Assembly: GCF_014138045.1 (NCBI RefSeq)
Contig: NZ_JACGXA010000001.1
Location: 3,023,001 to 3,087,000, forward strand
Reading direction: 5' to 3'
From: Nocardioides ginsengisegetis
GTDB lineage: Bacteria > Actinomycetota > Actinomycetes > Propionibacteriales > Nocardioidaceae
Length of the DNA stretch: 64,000 nt
The notes beneath the pieces are model-generated. The model saw only the letters and a list, made by a program, of their open reading frames with translations, ran no database searches and was not told the origin of the DNA. How positions within the stretch are numbered: the stretch's first letter is position 1; every line of letters starts with the position of its first letter. Below are positions 37,101 to 44,522 of the stretch, piece by piece. The position numbers and the translations under genes are program-made.

Positions 37101-38872
37101 GCGCTCCAGGACTGGCCACCGTCCGTGGACACCTCGACACCGGCCACGCGGCCGCCGACGTCCGTCGCCGTTCCCGTGAGGGTGACCTGGGAGCCGTTGG
37201 GCTGCGACGAGCCGGCCGCGGGCGCGTCGAGGGTGACCGTCGGGGCGGTGGTGTCGGTGGACTTCGTGGCCGCGACGAGCCCGGCCATGAGCGTGGCCGG
37301 CTGGGCGCCCATGTCCGCCAGCACGTTGACCTGGGCCTGCTGCATCCGCGGATCGGGCGCCGGGGCCGTCACCGGGCTGTCGTGGACGCCGTCCAGTCCC
37401 CAGCTCCACTGGATGGAGCCGGTGCTGAAGACGAGCGCGCCACTGGGTGCCCGGTACATCGTGAGGTGATGGGTCGTCGTGCCCGGCTGCACGGCGTTGC
37501 CGAAGTCCAGGAGGTACTCCGGCGTCGTGCCGGTCGTCGTGGACAGCCGGATCAGGCCCGCGGGCCGGAAGCCGTTGTCGACGTCCTCGTCGGACTCGTA
37601 GCCGATGGTGTGCGGTGCGAGCGCCTGGGACGTCCCGGCGGGCAGGGCGTCCAGGCCGGTGTCCCGCCAGAGCCTGAGCTTGCCCTCCTCCGAGCTCACG
37701 GTGACCGCGAGGTCGTCGTGGTTTGCCTGGAACTGGGTGCCGGTCAGCTGGTTCTCGGGGCTCCCGCCGCCCTTGCTCGTCGGGGCCAGGCGCGGGTCCC
37801 GCCACGTGCCGGTCCACTCGTCGGAGGGGTCGATCTTGGCGCTGGCCCAGGTCTCCTTGTAGCAGACGAGGGTCCGGTACGGCGTGCCGGAGGCATCGGC
37901 AGAAGCCTCGTAGCGCGTCTTCCAGTAGGCCTCGTTGCCGCTCAGGAACTGCAGGTTGACCCCCGCGTCCCGGGCGGCCTCGACGTTGGCGCGCTGCGCC
38001 TTGCTCCAGTACTCGTCGTGGCCCACCGAGAGGAAGACCTTGTGGTTCTGGAGCAGAGCGCCAGCGCGGTCGGTGTCGACGCCGGCGATGTAGCTGACGT
38101 CGTAGCCGTTGCGCTCGAGGAAGCGCACGGCCGGGTACTCGTTGGCGAAGTAGAAGTCGCGGCCGCCCGACCCGTCCCGGGTGGTGATCGGCCGGTTGTA
38201 GCTCACCTTGTAGGCACGGCCGACGACGCCGCCGCCGGCGTAGAAGTCCGCTCCCCCGTAGAGGTTGTAGGCCTGCCAGGTGGGGTCAGAGGTCTGGAAG
38301 ACGACGTCGGAGTGGCTGGAGTCGTCGCGGACGATGAAGGTGATCAGGCTCGCGTGGTTGTTGTCGGCCCGCTGGAGGCGCGCGATGTACACCCCCGAGA
38401 CCGCGGTGCTCGGCACGTCCCACGAGGCGGAGACGGCCCAGTTGCCACAGTCGTACAGGGCCGTGGCGACATCGGTGATGCACTGCGGCTGGACCTGCGG
38501 CAGGGCCGCCGACGGCGTCACCGTCGCCACCTGGCGGGCGCCGTCACCGTTGTAGTAGCCGGTGCGGTAGATCGTGATGCTGTACGCCGTCGCGGTGGTG
38601 TCGATCTTGAAGTCGATACGCTGCCCGACGTCGACGCTGATGTCGGTGGAGAAGCCCTGGATGTCCGTGGCACCGGAGCCCGCCACGTCCCACACGCTCT
38701 TCGGCGTGCCGGGCAGGCTGTTCTCGCAGGCGATCCGGTTGCCGCCGGCGCCGCACGGGTCCCCCGCAGCCGAGGCGGAGCCGATCGGAACCAGGGCCAG
38801 GACGGCCACGGCGAGGAGGCCGGCGAGGATGGCCGCGATGCCGGTGCGCGAGGTGGGGGTCTTGGTCGTCAC
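34136..38872 (-). CDS. 1578-residue secreted protein: DMFA2-like domain, Ig-like and four DUF4082 domains
   Basis: A signal peptide of about 36 residues (ending GSASAAG) is followed by a domain resembling the C-terminal part of the N,N-dimethylformamidase large subunit, with FFLSVGHDEYWSKAQR-type and GNEAYWKTRY motifs, to about 540. An Ig-like domain follows. Then come four DUF4082 domains, each with FYKG/FYKA...THTGSLW, GWQTATF and Y-SYYAP-GHY, separated by three Big-type Ig domains ending WTFHT or WQFTT. No C-terminal anchor is present, so it is probably released or held by the polymer. GTG 38872 has GAAGGA upstream. The enzymatic activity of the first domain is unknown; wall or matrix binding by DUF4082 is a reasonable guess. 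Confidence 0.85.
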   Translation of the reverse strand: MTTKTPTSRTGIAAILAGLLAVAVLALVPIGSASAAGDPCGAGGNRIACENSLPGTPKSVWDVAGSGATDIQGFSTDISVDVGQRIDFKIDTTATAYSITIYRTGYYNGDGARQVATVTPSAALPQVQPQCITDVATALYDCGNWAVSASWDVPSTAVSGVYIARLQRADNNHASLITFIVRDDSSHSDVVFQTSDPTWQAYNLYGGADFYAGGGVVGRAYKVSYNRPITTRDGSGGRDFYFANEYPAVRFLERNGYDVSYIAGVDTDRAGALLQNHKVFLSVGHDEYWSKAQRANVEAARDAGVNLQFLSGNEAYWKTRYEASADASGTPYRTLVCYKETWASAKIDPSDEWTGTWRDPRLAPTSKGGGSPENQLTGTQFQANHDDLAVTVSSEEGKLRLWRDTGLDALPAGTSQALAPHTIGYESDEDVDNGFRPAGLIRLSTTTGTTPEYLLDFGNAVQPGTTTHHLTMYRAPSGALVFSTGSIQWSWGLDGVHDSPVTAPAPDPRMQQAQVNVLADMGAQPATLMAGLVAATKSTDTTAPTVTLDAPAAGSSQPNGSQVTLTGTATDVGGRVAGVEVSTDGGQSWSAATGSGSWSYTYVQHGLGSTPVQVRAMDDSANIGTPVTRSFNVTCPCSVFGDAVPLVPAANDGAALELGLRFTPRVDGFVTGVRFYKGTGNNGTHVGSLWSPSGQRLAQVTFSGESPTGWQTATFSSAVPVSTGQTYTVSYTAPTGHYAVQLFAFSYRPVSAQPLAVEGGLGSGAAGVFGTPGQLPVSTFQKANYYVDPVFSTADSSPLVVTNQWPLPASSSVPSGTTISAKFSRALTAAGPTVTVKDQNGANVPGATTYDTASRVVTFTPTSPLGGLVTYTVTLAGTDLDGGGVTSGGSWQFTTARPPGVPGVCPCTLFDESLLPTVLDPAESTPVTLGVRFSSSQAGTITGLRFYKGPNNTGVHTGSLWAMDGTELAQGTFVGESTSGWQTLAFAQPYPIAANTEYVVSYRSPTGSFSLTPNAFAAADLSRAPLRVASDSGAYTYAGGFPGFTSTTNYLVDPIFAPPAPPLSVVSQDPAPGAVNVPRATPLTVTFSDPVNPGATMAVTQQPSGTPITGTTGLDASRTRLTFTPGALMPPDTDIRVVLSGVTSVAGASLATQTWTFHTRTPDPSASQSLFGDYLPTVPSAAESSPVELGTAFSASKTGTVTAIRFFKAADNLGVHTGSLWSATGTRLATVTFAGETATGWQTATLAQPVTVTAGATYVVSYYAPQGHFSSTPGFLNTAFTSGDLTARGTSNGLYTYGTGGGFPTTATAGTNFFVDVVYAAPTITTVSRAPAPGATGVARDTLPSLTVSAPVGSGWSMTVKQGTTTIAGTASLSSDQKTLTFKPAAVLPADADLTVTVAGVVSTAGAVLGTQSWTFHTTDTTSLFTGVAPTTVDTNDKLAIELGVAFSSAVNGTVTQIRFYKATANTGTHTGSLWSSSGTRLATVTFTNETASGWQTATFSTPVPIVAGQTYVASYYAPKGHYSSTPNFFKNGAWKAAPLTAPATTNGRYRYATGGGFPTTTNKSTNYFVDVVFRPTA

Positions 38873-38903
38873 GGGGCGATTCCTTCGGGGCAGGTGTGCG
38901 GGG

Positions 38904-39797
38904 TCAGGCACGGGAGCTCTCGTCCCTGAGCCAGGTGCTGTAGTCGCCACGGCGCACGGCACCGCGGCTGGCGGCGCGCGCCACGAGGGCGATGCCGATG
39001 AACACGGGGAGCCGCAGGGCGAGGGCGGGACGGGCGAGGGCCAGGCGGCCGAGGGCCCGCCAGGTGGTGACGGACTCGGGCCGGCGGGCACCGTGGTCGG
39101 CCGCCTGGGAGTTGCCGGTGGCGACCCGCGTGCGTCGCCGCACCAGGTCACGGACCGTCCCCGGGGCCACGACGACGACCTCGGCCTCCTCGACCACCCG
39201 GCGCTCGTCGGCGCTGAACGCGTCGGACGTGGCGAGGTCGTCGCTCATCAACGGCGGCAGCGCGGAGACGCGGGCCTGGCCGGCCGCGGACAGCGCGATC
39301 ACGCCCCGCCCGAACAGCCCCGACCGGACCTGCGGGAGCTGCTCCCACACGTCGTAGTAGGAACGGACCAGCCAGGGGGTGTGCTCGCGGCGGAGAACGC
39401 GGCGCGGGGCGGTCGCCAGCACGCGGCCGTCCTGCAGGGGCCGGACGAGGGCGACCAGGTCGCGGCCGCTCAGCTCGACGTCGGCGTCGAGGTGGACCCG
39501 CGGGAAGACGTCGGTGGCCCCGTTGCCGGCGCGCACGGCCGCCGTCTTCGAGGGCTGCTGGATCTCGAGGACCCGGGCACCGGGGGCCGCCCGGCGGGCG
39601 GCCGCGGCGGTGCCGTCGGTGCAGCCGTTGCAGACCACGACCACGTCGAGCGAACCGGGCGGCAGGCCGTGCTGCAGCCTCGCCAGGGTGCGCGGGATGA
39701 CGCGCTCCTCGTTGTGGGCCGGGATGACCACGCTCGCCAGCACGGCCCTGTCCTGCACCGTCCGGCTCCCGACCCCTGGGCCCCCCAGGACGTCCAT
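38904..39797 (-). CDS. GT2 family glycosyltransferase with C-terminal membrane-like segment
   Basis: The 297 residues start with ASVVIPAHNEERVIPRTLARL, then VVVVCNGCTDGT and VHLDADVEL, which supply the GT-A nucleotide and metal sites. The SDDLATSDAF motif resembles the ED motif of polyisoprenyl- or mycofactocin-type transferases. Near the C-terminus LRLPVFIGIALVARAAS could dip into the membrane. I chose ATG 39797 because conserved sequence begins 30 residues later; the frame runs open upstream without support. It is the first gene of the minus-strand operon that continues through the DUF4082 protein to the flippase. Confidence 0.83.
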   Translation of the reverse strand: MDVLGGPGVGSRTVQDRAVLASVVIPAHNEERVIPRTLARLQHGLPPGSLDVVVVCNGCTDGTAAAARRAAPGARVLEIQQPSKTAAVRAGNGATDVFPRVHLDADVELSGRDLVALVRPLQDGRVLATAPRRVLRREHTPWLVRSYYDVWEQLPQVRSGLFGRGVIALSAAGQARVSALPPLMSDDLATSDAFSADERRVVEEAEVVVVAPGTVRDLVRRRTRVATGNSQAADHGARRPESVTTWRALGRLALARPALALRLPVFIGIALVARAASRGAVRRGDYSTWLRDESSRA

Positions 39798-39932
39798 GTC
39801 TCGTGCCTGTCTGCCTGCTGAAGCTTCTGCGACGGCTCGTGGCGCGGGTCGGTGGACCCGGTCGCCGAGACGCCTCGGATGTGGTCCGAGACTCACCCGG
39901 CAACAGGGCCGTCGGGGGTCAGCGGACACCCG

Positions 39933-39947
39933 TTCCCCGATATTGGT
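39933..39947 (+). promoter_or_regulatory. TTCCCCGATATTGGT motif in the divergent gap before the acyltransferase gene
   Basis: This 15-mer is identical to the minus-strand site at 22159-22173. It lies in the 259-bp divergent region between the GT2 start (39797) and the acyltransferase start (40057), about 110 bases before the latter. A weaker relative, CCCAATGTTGAGG, lies at about 39991-40003. Confidence 0.5.
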
Positions 39948-40056
39948 TAGCCCCATTTCGGACCCCTCTGGACGAGGTCTCACGAGGGGTGCCCAATGTT
40001 GAGGAACGCACGGTCCGAAGCCCCCACGGGCCGTCCCGCGGGGCTGTCATTCGGCC

Positions 40057-40671
40057 ATGCCCCACACGCAGCCTGTCTTCATCGCCGAGTCGGCGGACGT
40101 GGCCCCGGAGGCCACCATCGGGGAGGGCACCAAGGTCTGGCACCTGGCCCAGGTCAGGGAGCTCGCCGACGTCGGTCGCGAGTGCATCATCGGGCGTGGG
40201 GCCTACGTCGGCCCGGGCGTCCGGATCGGTGACCGCTGCAAGCTGCAGAACCACGCGCTGGTCTACGAGCCGGCAGTGCTCGAGGACGGCGTGTTCGTGG
40301 GACCGGGCGTCGTGCTCACCAACGACTACTTCCCCCGCGCGGTCGACCTGGACGGACGGCTCAAGGACGCGCACGCCTGGACGGCGGTGGGGGTCACGGT
40401 CCGGGAGGGCGCCAGCATCGGCGCCCGGGCCGTGTGCGTCGCCCCGGTCGAGATCGGCCGCTGGGCCATGGTCGCGGCCGGTGCCGTGGTCACCCGGGAC
40501 GTGCCCGACTTCGCGCTCGTGGTCGGCTCTCCCGCCCGCCGGGTCAAGTGGGTCGGCCACGCCGGCGTCCCGCTCCAGTACGTCGGGGCCGATGTGTTCC
40601 GCTGCCCCGTCTCCGGCCGCGCCTACGTCGAGACCAACGGTCTGCTCCGGGAGGAGCGGAGCCGCTCGTGA
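40057..40671 (+). CDS. WbpD-like sugar N-acyltransferase (hexapeptide repeat)
   Basis: This 204-residue protein is a left-handed beta-helix acetyltransferase. Repeats such as VAPEATIGEGTKVWH, IGRGAYVGPGVRIGD and VREGASIGARAVCV are clear. NDYFPRAV followed by the ASIGARA and GAVVTRDVPDFALVVGSPA blocks match WbpD/WlbB, which N-acetylate the 3-amino group of UDP-GlcNAc3NA. No signal peptide is present. The ATG at 40057 has no convincing ribosome site. The gene overlaps the LCP gene by GTGA. It complements the WbpB-like and WbpE-like genes on the opposite strand. Confidence 0.87.
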   Translation: MPHTQPVFIAESADVAPEATIGEGTKVWHLAQVRELADVGRECIIGRGAYVGPGVRIGDRCKLQNHALVYEPAVLEDGVFVGPGVVLTNDYFPRAVDLDGRLKDAHAWTAVGVTVREGASIGARAVCVAPVEIGRWAMVAAGAVVTRDVPDFALVVGSPARRVKWVGHAGVPLQYVGADVFRCPVSGRAYVETNGLLREERSRS

Positions 40672-41726
40672 CCACCGAGGTCGTCCCCCGGCGACGCCAT
40701 CCCGTCCGCAATGCCTTCATCGGGCTGATGGCCTGCGTGGCGATGCTGGCCGTGACGGCGGCTGTCGGCATCTTCTGGATCCAGCACACCCTGACCAGCC
40801 ACATCGGTCGGATCGACGGGGTCTTCGCCGGCCTCGACGAGTCCCAACGACCGCCGAAGCCCACGACCGGACCGGCCGCGAAGGCCGTGAACATCCTGCT
40901 GATGGGCACCGACCGCCGCTCCCCCGTCGGGACCACGGGGCGCGCGGCTTCCGCCCCCCTGTGGGTCCCCGGCGCCCAGCGGACCGACACCCTCATGGTG
41001 CTGCACATCGACGGCGACCGCCGCGGTGCCTCGGTGATCTCGATCCCGCGCGACTCGTGGGTCGCCGTCCCCGGCTACGGGATGGACAAGATCAATGCGG
41101 CGTTCTCGTACGCCGGCCCCTCGCTGGCGGTCCAGACCGTCGAGCAGCTCACGGGCGTCCGCATCGACCACCTGGCCGTCATCGACTGGGAGGGCTTCCG
41201 TCAGCTCACCGACGCCGTCGGCGGGGTGACGGTCACCGTGCCCACCACGGTCTACGACTCGGCCCGGGGCATCACCTGGACGGCCGGCACCCACACCCTC
41301 GACGGGGAGCAGGCGCTCAGCTACGTGGGGCAGCGCTACGGCCTCCCCGGCGGCGACCTGGACCGCGTACGACGTCAACAGGCCTTCCTGCGCACGCTGA
41401 TGGAGAACAGTCTCCACACGACCATGCGGCACGACCCCCAGCAGGTGCTGGACTTCCTCAAGACGGTGACCAGCAACCTGTCGGTCGACTCCGGCTGGTC
41501 GACACGCGACATGGCCGGACTCGCGCTGTCCCTGCGCAACCTGCGCTCCGCCGACATCCGCTACCTCACGGTGCCGGTCGCCGGACTCGGCATGGAAGGC
41601 GCGCAGAGCGTCGTCCACCTCGACCACGTCCGGGGGTGGCGCATGTGGTCCGCGGTGCGCGACGACCGGATCGAGCACTGGGCAGGGCAACATCCCTGGT
41701 ACGAGACGTCCACGACGGTACGGTGA
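40668..41726 (+). CDS. LytR-CpsA-Psr (LCP) family glycopolymer ligase
   Basis: LCP proteins transfer undecaprenyl-linked glycopolymers onto peptidoglycan. The 352 residues have a short cytoplasmic tail, one membrane segment at about 18-38 and an extracytoplasmic LCP domain. Conserved polar residues are seen in MGTDRR, RTDTLMVLHID, SIPRDSWV, DKINAAFSYAGP and GDLDRVRRQQAFL. GTG 40668 overlaps the acyltransferase stop. The presence of an LCP ligase in the locus suggests the polymer is attached to the cell wall rather than only secreted. It is followed by a 28-base gap and the GAF-ANTAR gene. Confidence 0.93.
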   Translation: MTTEVVPRRRHPVRNAFIGLMACVAMLAVTAAVGIFWIQHTLTSHIGRIDGVFAGLDESQRPPKPTTGPAAKAVNILLMGTDRRSPVGTTGRAASAPLWVPGAQRTDTLMVLHIDGDRRGASVISIPRDSWVAVPGYGMDKINAAFSYAGPSLAVQTVEQLTGVRIDHLAVIDWEGFRQLTDAVGGVTVTVPTTVYDSARGITWTAGTHTLDGEQALSYVGQRYGLPGGDLDRVRRQQAFLRTLMENSLHTTMRHDPQQVLDFLKTVTSNLSVDSGWSTRDMAGLALSLRNLRSADIRYLTVPVAGLGMEGAQSVVHLDHVRGWRMWSAVRDDRIEHWAGQHPWYETSTTVR

Positions 41727-41754
41727 GGCCACCGAGCCGAAACGGAGGGGACCC

Positions 41755-42456
41755 GTGCTGGCCGATCGCCTCTTCGAGGCCCTCACCGACCTGACCGAGG
41801 CACTCGACCGGACGCGCACGCTGCCGGACGCCTCGGCGGTGATCGCCGACTTCGCGCTGGCCAACCTCGACGCCGACCATGCGGGCGTCTCGTTGCACCC
41901 CGCCGACGGCGGCGTGATCAGGCTGGCGGCGACCAGCCCGGTGGTCCACGACCTCGACGCGGCCCGGGCCCCTGGTGAGCCCGGCCCCGGCAGCCACGAC
42001 CTGGAGGCCGGGTCTGTCCTGACGATCGCGGACACCCGCACCGACACGCGCTGGCCGGCCTGGAGCGCCCGGGCCGCCGCGGCGGGCGTGCTCTCGGCTC
42101 GCCTGGTCGGACTGACCCAGCTCAACCAGGGGTCGGCCACGCTCGACCTCCTCTCCCACGAACCGCACACCCACTCCACTGCCGGCTTCCTGCGCGCGCG
42201 GAGGGCGGCCAAGCACGCGGGACTCGGCCTGCGCCTCGTCGACCGGATCGCCAACCTCGAGGAAGGGCTGGCCAGCCGCACCCTCATCGGTCAGGCGCAG
42301 GGCATGCTGATGGAGCGCTACGGTCTCTCCGCAGACCATGCGATGAGCTACCTGCGACGCAACTCCCAGCACGCCAACGTCAAGGTCCGCGACCTGGCCG
42401 AGGCCATCGTGGCCGACCGCGACGCCCTCCCGGGCGATCAGCCGTCCACGATGTGA
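41755..42456 (+). CDS. GAF-ANTAR RNA-binding antiterminator
   Basis: The 233-residue protein has a degenerate GAF domain (about 10-150) and a C-terminal ANTAR domain (about 165-222). The ANTAR three-helix pattern is ASRTLIGQAQGMLMERYG, ADHAMSYLRRNSQHANVKV and RDLAEAIV, with the family's conserved A-x3-A spacing. ANTAR proteins bind paired RNA hairpins and prevent termination. The ligand of the GAF part is unknown. GGAGGGG lies just upstream of GTG 41755. Its placement inside the polysaccharide locus suggests control at the level of read-through, but no target RNA was identified. Confidence 0.88.
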   Translation: MLADRLFEALTDLTEALDRTRTLPDASAVIADFALANLDADHAGVSLHPADGGVIRLAATSPVVHDLDAARAPGEPGPGSHDLEAGSVLTIADTRTDTRWPAWSARAAAAGVLSARLVGLTQLNQGSATLDLLSHEPHTHSTAGFLRARRAAKHAGLGLRLVDRIANLEEGLASRTLIGQAQGMLMERYGLSADHAMSYLRRNSQHANVKVRDLAEAIVADRDALPGDQPSTM

Positions 42457-42601
42457 TACGCGACACACCCCTGCGACATCCGTCGCCCCCGCCTGAATTC
42501 ACGGCGATTTGCCACGGCGTTGACGTCGTCTTGACGCGCGTTTCGCATCCCGATGGCTTCATGTGTACGAGGCACGAGGGGGTGCCACAAGGGGGGGAAC
42601 C

Positions 42602-43660
42602 ATGTACCGCATCGTTACCGAACGCCGTCAGGGGACAGAAGGGCAACCAGCGGACACGTCATCGTGGCCGGTCGTCGCGACGTCGCCCGATCCGGACCCG
42701 GCACCACTCGTGTCATCCGGCGTTCCGGACGCTGACGACGGAGGGGACGACGTACGTCCGCGCCGTGCCGCGCTCCGTCCGACCGGCCCACTGCTGCTCC
42801 TGACCGGGCTGGTGCTGTCCACGCCCGCGCTGCTGCTGGTCGCGGTCCTGAGTGGCGCCTCGGAGGCCGCCAGCCTCACCATGGCCGTCCCGTGGTCCCT
42901 GGCGCAGCTCCCGCTGCTGGCCTGGGCCGGGCACCGCCACATGGAGCACCGCACCCGCGAGCTGCCGTCCCCGGCCGACCTCGAGGTGCTCGGCACCCGC
43001 GCCGAGACCGCCGAGGCAGCGCTGCGCAAGGACGAGGAGAAGCTCCACGAGCTGCGCGCCACCGTCGTCGGGATCACCCTCGCCCACCAGCTGCTGCACG
43101 ACGCCGACAAGGAGCTCCAGGAGGCCACCCGTGAGCGGCTGGAGCAGCTCCGCGAGTCCGAGCTCGGCCGCCTCGAGCGGCTGCTCGCGGTGGAGCCCGA
43201 CCGGGCCGTCCAGCGCGTGGAGCTGGAGGAGGTCGTGAACCCCCTGGCCGAGTCGCTGCGCCTGCGCGGCCACCGTGTGCGCTGGTCGGGCACCCCACTG
43301 TGCGCGACGGGCCGCCCAGACGACATCGCCGAGATCGTGCACGTCCTGCTGGAGAACGCAGCGAGGCACGCCCCTGGCTGCGACATCCGCGTGACGGCCG
43401 TGGCCACGCCCGGCTCGGTCCGGGTGCAGGTCATCGACGGCGGACCGGGGGTCGCCCCGCACGTCCGGCCCCGCCTGTTCGACCGCGGCGTCCGCGGACC
43501 CGGCTCGCCGGGCCAGGGGCTCGGGCTGCACATCGCCCGGTCCCTCGCGCGTGAGATGGGCGGCGACCTGCGACTCGAAGAGGGCACTCCGGGAGCCACG
43601 TTCACCCTGACCCTGCCCACCGCTGCGCCGGCCCCGTCATGCCTCGGTCACTCGGCTTGA
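42602..43660 (+). CDS. Membrane-bound sensor histidine kinase
   Basis: The 352-residue kinase has a disordered acidic N-terminus, two membrane segments (about 61-84 and 92-110) with almost no external loop, a coiled coil to 200 and an ATPase domain. The phosphoacceptor site is probably His-149 in KLHELRATV. The ATP-binding N-box is ENAARHAP, G1 is DGGPGV and G2 is GQGLGLHIARSL. With so little external sequence, it probably senses a membrane or cytoplasmic signal. ATG 42602 follows a purine-rich stretch. It overlaps the response regulator gene by 22 bases, so the two form a two-component pair. Confidence 0.88.
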   Translation: MYRIVTERRQGTEGQPADTSSWPVVATSPDPDPAPLVSSGVPDADDGGDDVRPRRAALRPTGPLLLLTGLVLSTPALLLVAVLSGASEAASLTMAVPWSLAQLPLLAWAGHRHMEHRTRELPSPADLEVLGTRAETAEAALRKDEEKLHELRATVVGITLAHQLLHDADKELQEATRERLEQLRESELGRLERLLAVEPDRAVQRVELEEVVNPLAESLRLRGHRVRWSGTPLCATGRPDDIAEIVHVLLENAARHAPGCDIRVTAVATPGSVRVQVIDGGPGVAPHVRPRLFDRGVRGPGSPGQGLGLHIARSLAREMGGDLRLEEGTPGATFTLTLPTAAPAPSCLGHSA

Positions 43661-44334
43661 CGCGGGTCGCCATCGTCGAGGACCACCAGCTCTTCGCCGA
43701 GGCCCTGGACGTGGCGATGACGCTGGAAGGCCACGACGTGCACCGCGTCCCGATCACCGACCACGCCGTCTCCACCGGGCACCTGCTCACCCAGGTGCTC
43801 CGGATGCGCCCGCGTGTGGTCCTGCTCGACCTCGACCTCGGGTCCACCGGCAACGGCACCCGTCTCGTCGAGCCGCTCACCCAGGCCGGCATCGCCGTGG
43901 TCGTGGTGACGGCGAGCATCGACCGCGCCCGGTGGGGTGAGTGCCTGCGGTACGGCGCCCGCACGGTGCTGCCCAAGTCGACGCCGCTCAACACCATCCT
44001 CGCGACGATCCGTCTGATCGGGGAGGGACGGCCGGTGCTGTCGCGGGAGGAGCGGGACCGGCTGCTGGCCGTCTACCACCACGAGAAGGTCAAGATCCAG
44101 GACCTCCGGGACCGCCTCGAGCAGCTCACCCTGCGCGAGCGCGAGGTGCTCGCGCACCTGATGGCCGGACGCCCGGTGCGGGACATCGCGAAGCTCTCGT
44201 TCGTCTCCGAGGCGACCGTGCGCACCCAGGTCAAGTCGATCCTCGCCAAGCTCGACGTCACCTCGCAGCTGGCGGCGGTGGGCGCGGCCCACCAGGCCAG
44301 CTGGAGCCCCCCGGTCCTCGCCGAGGACCGCTGA
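43639..44334 (+). CDS. LuxR/NarL-type response regulator
   Basis: The 231 residues comprise a receiver domain (about 8-125) and a LuxR-type HTH (about 160-225). VAIVEDHQLFAEAL carries the acidic pair and VVLLDLDLG the phosphoacceptor Asp-64. LPKSTPLNTIL holds the conserved lysine. The HTH reads LTLREREVLAHLMAG...VSEATVRTQVKSILAKL. A helical linker of about 35 residues joins the domains. ATG 43639 lies inside the kinase gene; TTG 43657 is an alternative. It most likely controls the polysaccharide genes, given its location, but no direct site was found. Confidence 0.9.
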   Translation: MPRSLGLTRVAIVEDHQLFAEALDVAMTLEGHDVHRVPITDHAVSTGHLLTQVLRMRPRVVLLDLDLGSTGNGTRLVEPLTQAGIAVVVVTASIDRARWGECLRYGARTVLPKSTPLNTILATIRLIGEGRPVLSREERDRLLAVYHHEKVKIQDLRDRLEQLTLREREVLAHLMAGRPVRDIAKLSFVSEATVRTQVKSILAKLDVTSQLAAVGAAHQASWSPPVLAEDR

Positions 44335-44378
44335 CCCAGCCCCTGCCGGCCGGGCCTCGGGGCCCGGAACGGGGGATC

Positions 44379-44392
44379 ACCCAAATTGCGGC
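44379..44392 (-). promoter_or_regulatory. Variant of the recurring motif before the initiating transferase gene
   Basis: On the minus strand this reads GCCGCAATTTGGGT, with GATCCCCC following. It lies in the 188-bp gap after the response regulator, about 130 bases before GTG 44523. It matches the CC-N-C-N3-TTGGGT form seen at 16796-16810, in the opposite orientation to the downstream gene. Confidence 0.3.
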
Positions 44393-44522
44393 ATGTCCGC
44401 GGCGCGGCCAGTGCCTACCGTCGAGGTAGCCGTTGCACCGTGCAGCGGGCAACGGGGGGGGTGGGTGCGATGGACGAGTCGGCACCCGGCACCGTGTCCG
44501 GGCCGCACCAGGACGCCACGTC

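Noticed and set aside
33791..38929. Plus-strand open frame of about 1700 codons opposite the DUF4082 protein gene
   Set aside because: It is antisense to a gene with clear domains and signal peptide. Its translation is low-complexity Arg/Gly/Val-rich, as expected from GC-biased third positions.
42520..42560. Promoter from TTGACG boxes before the histidine kinase gene
   Set aside because: Two TTGACG boxes are present, but no acceptable -10 hexamer lies 16-18 bases downstream of either.
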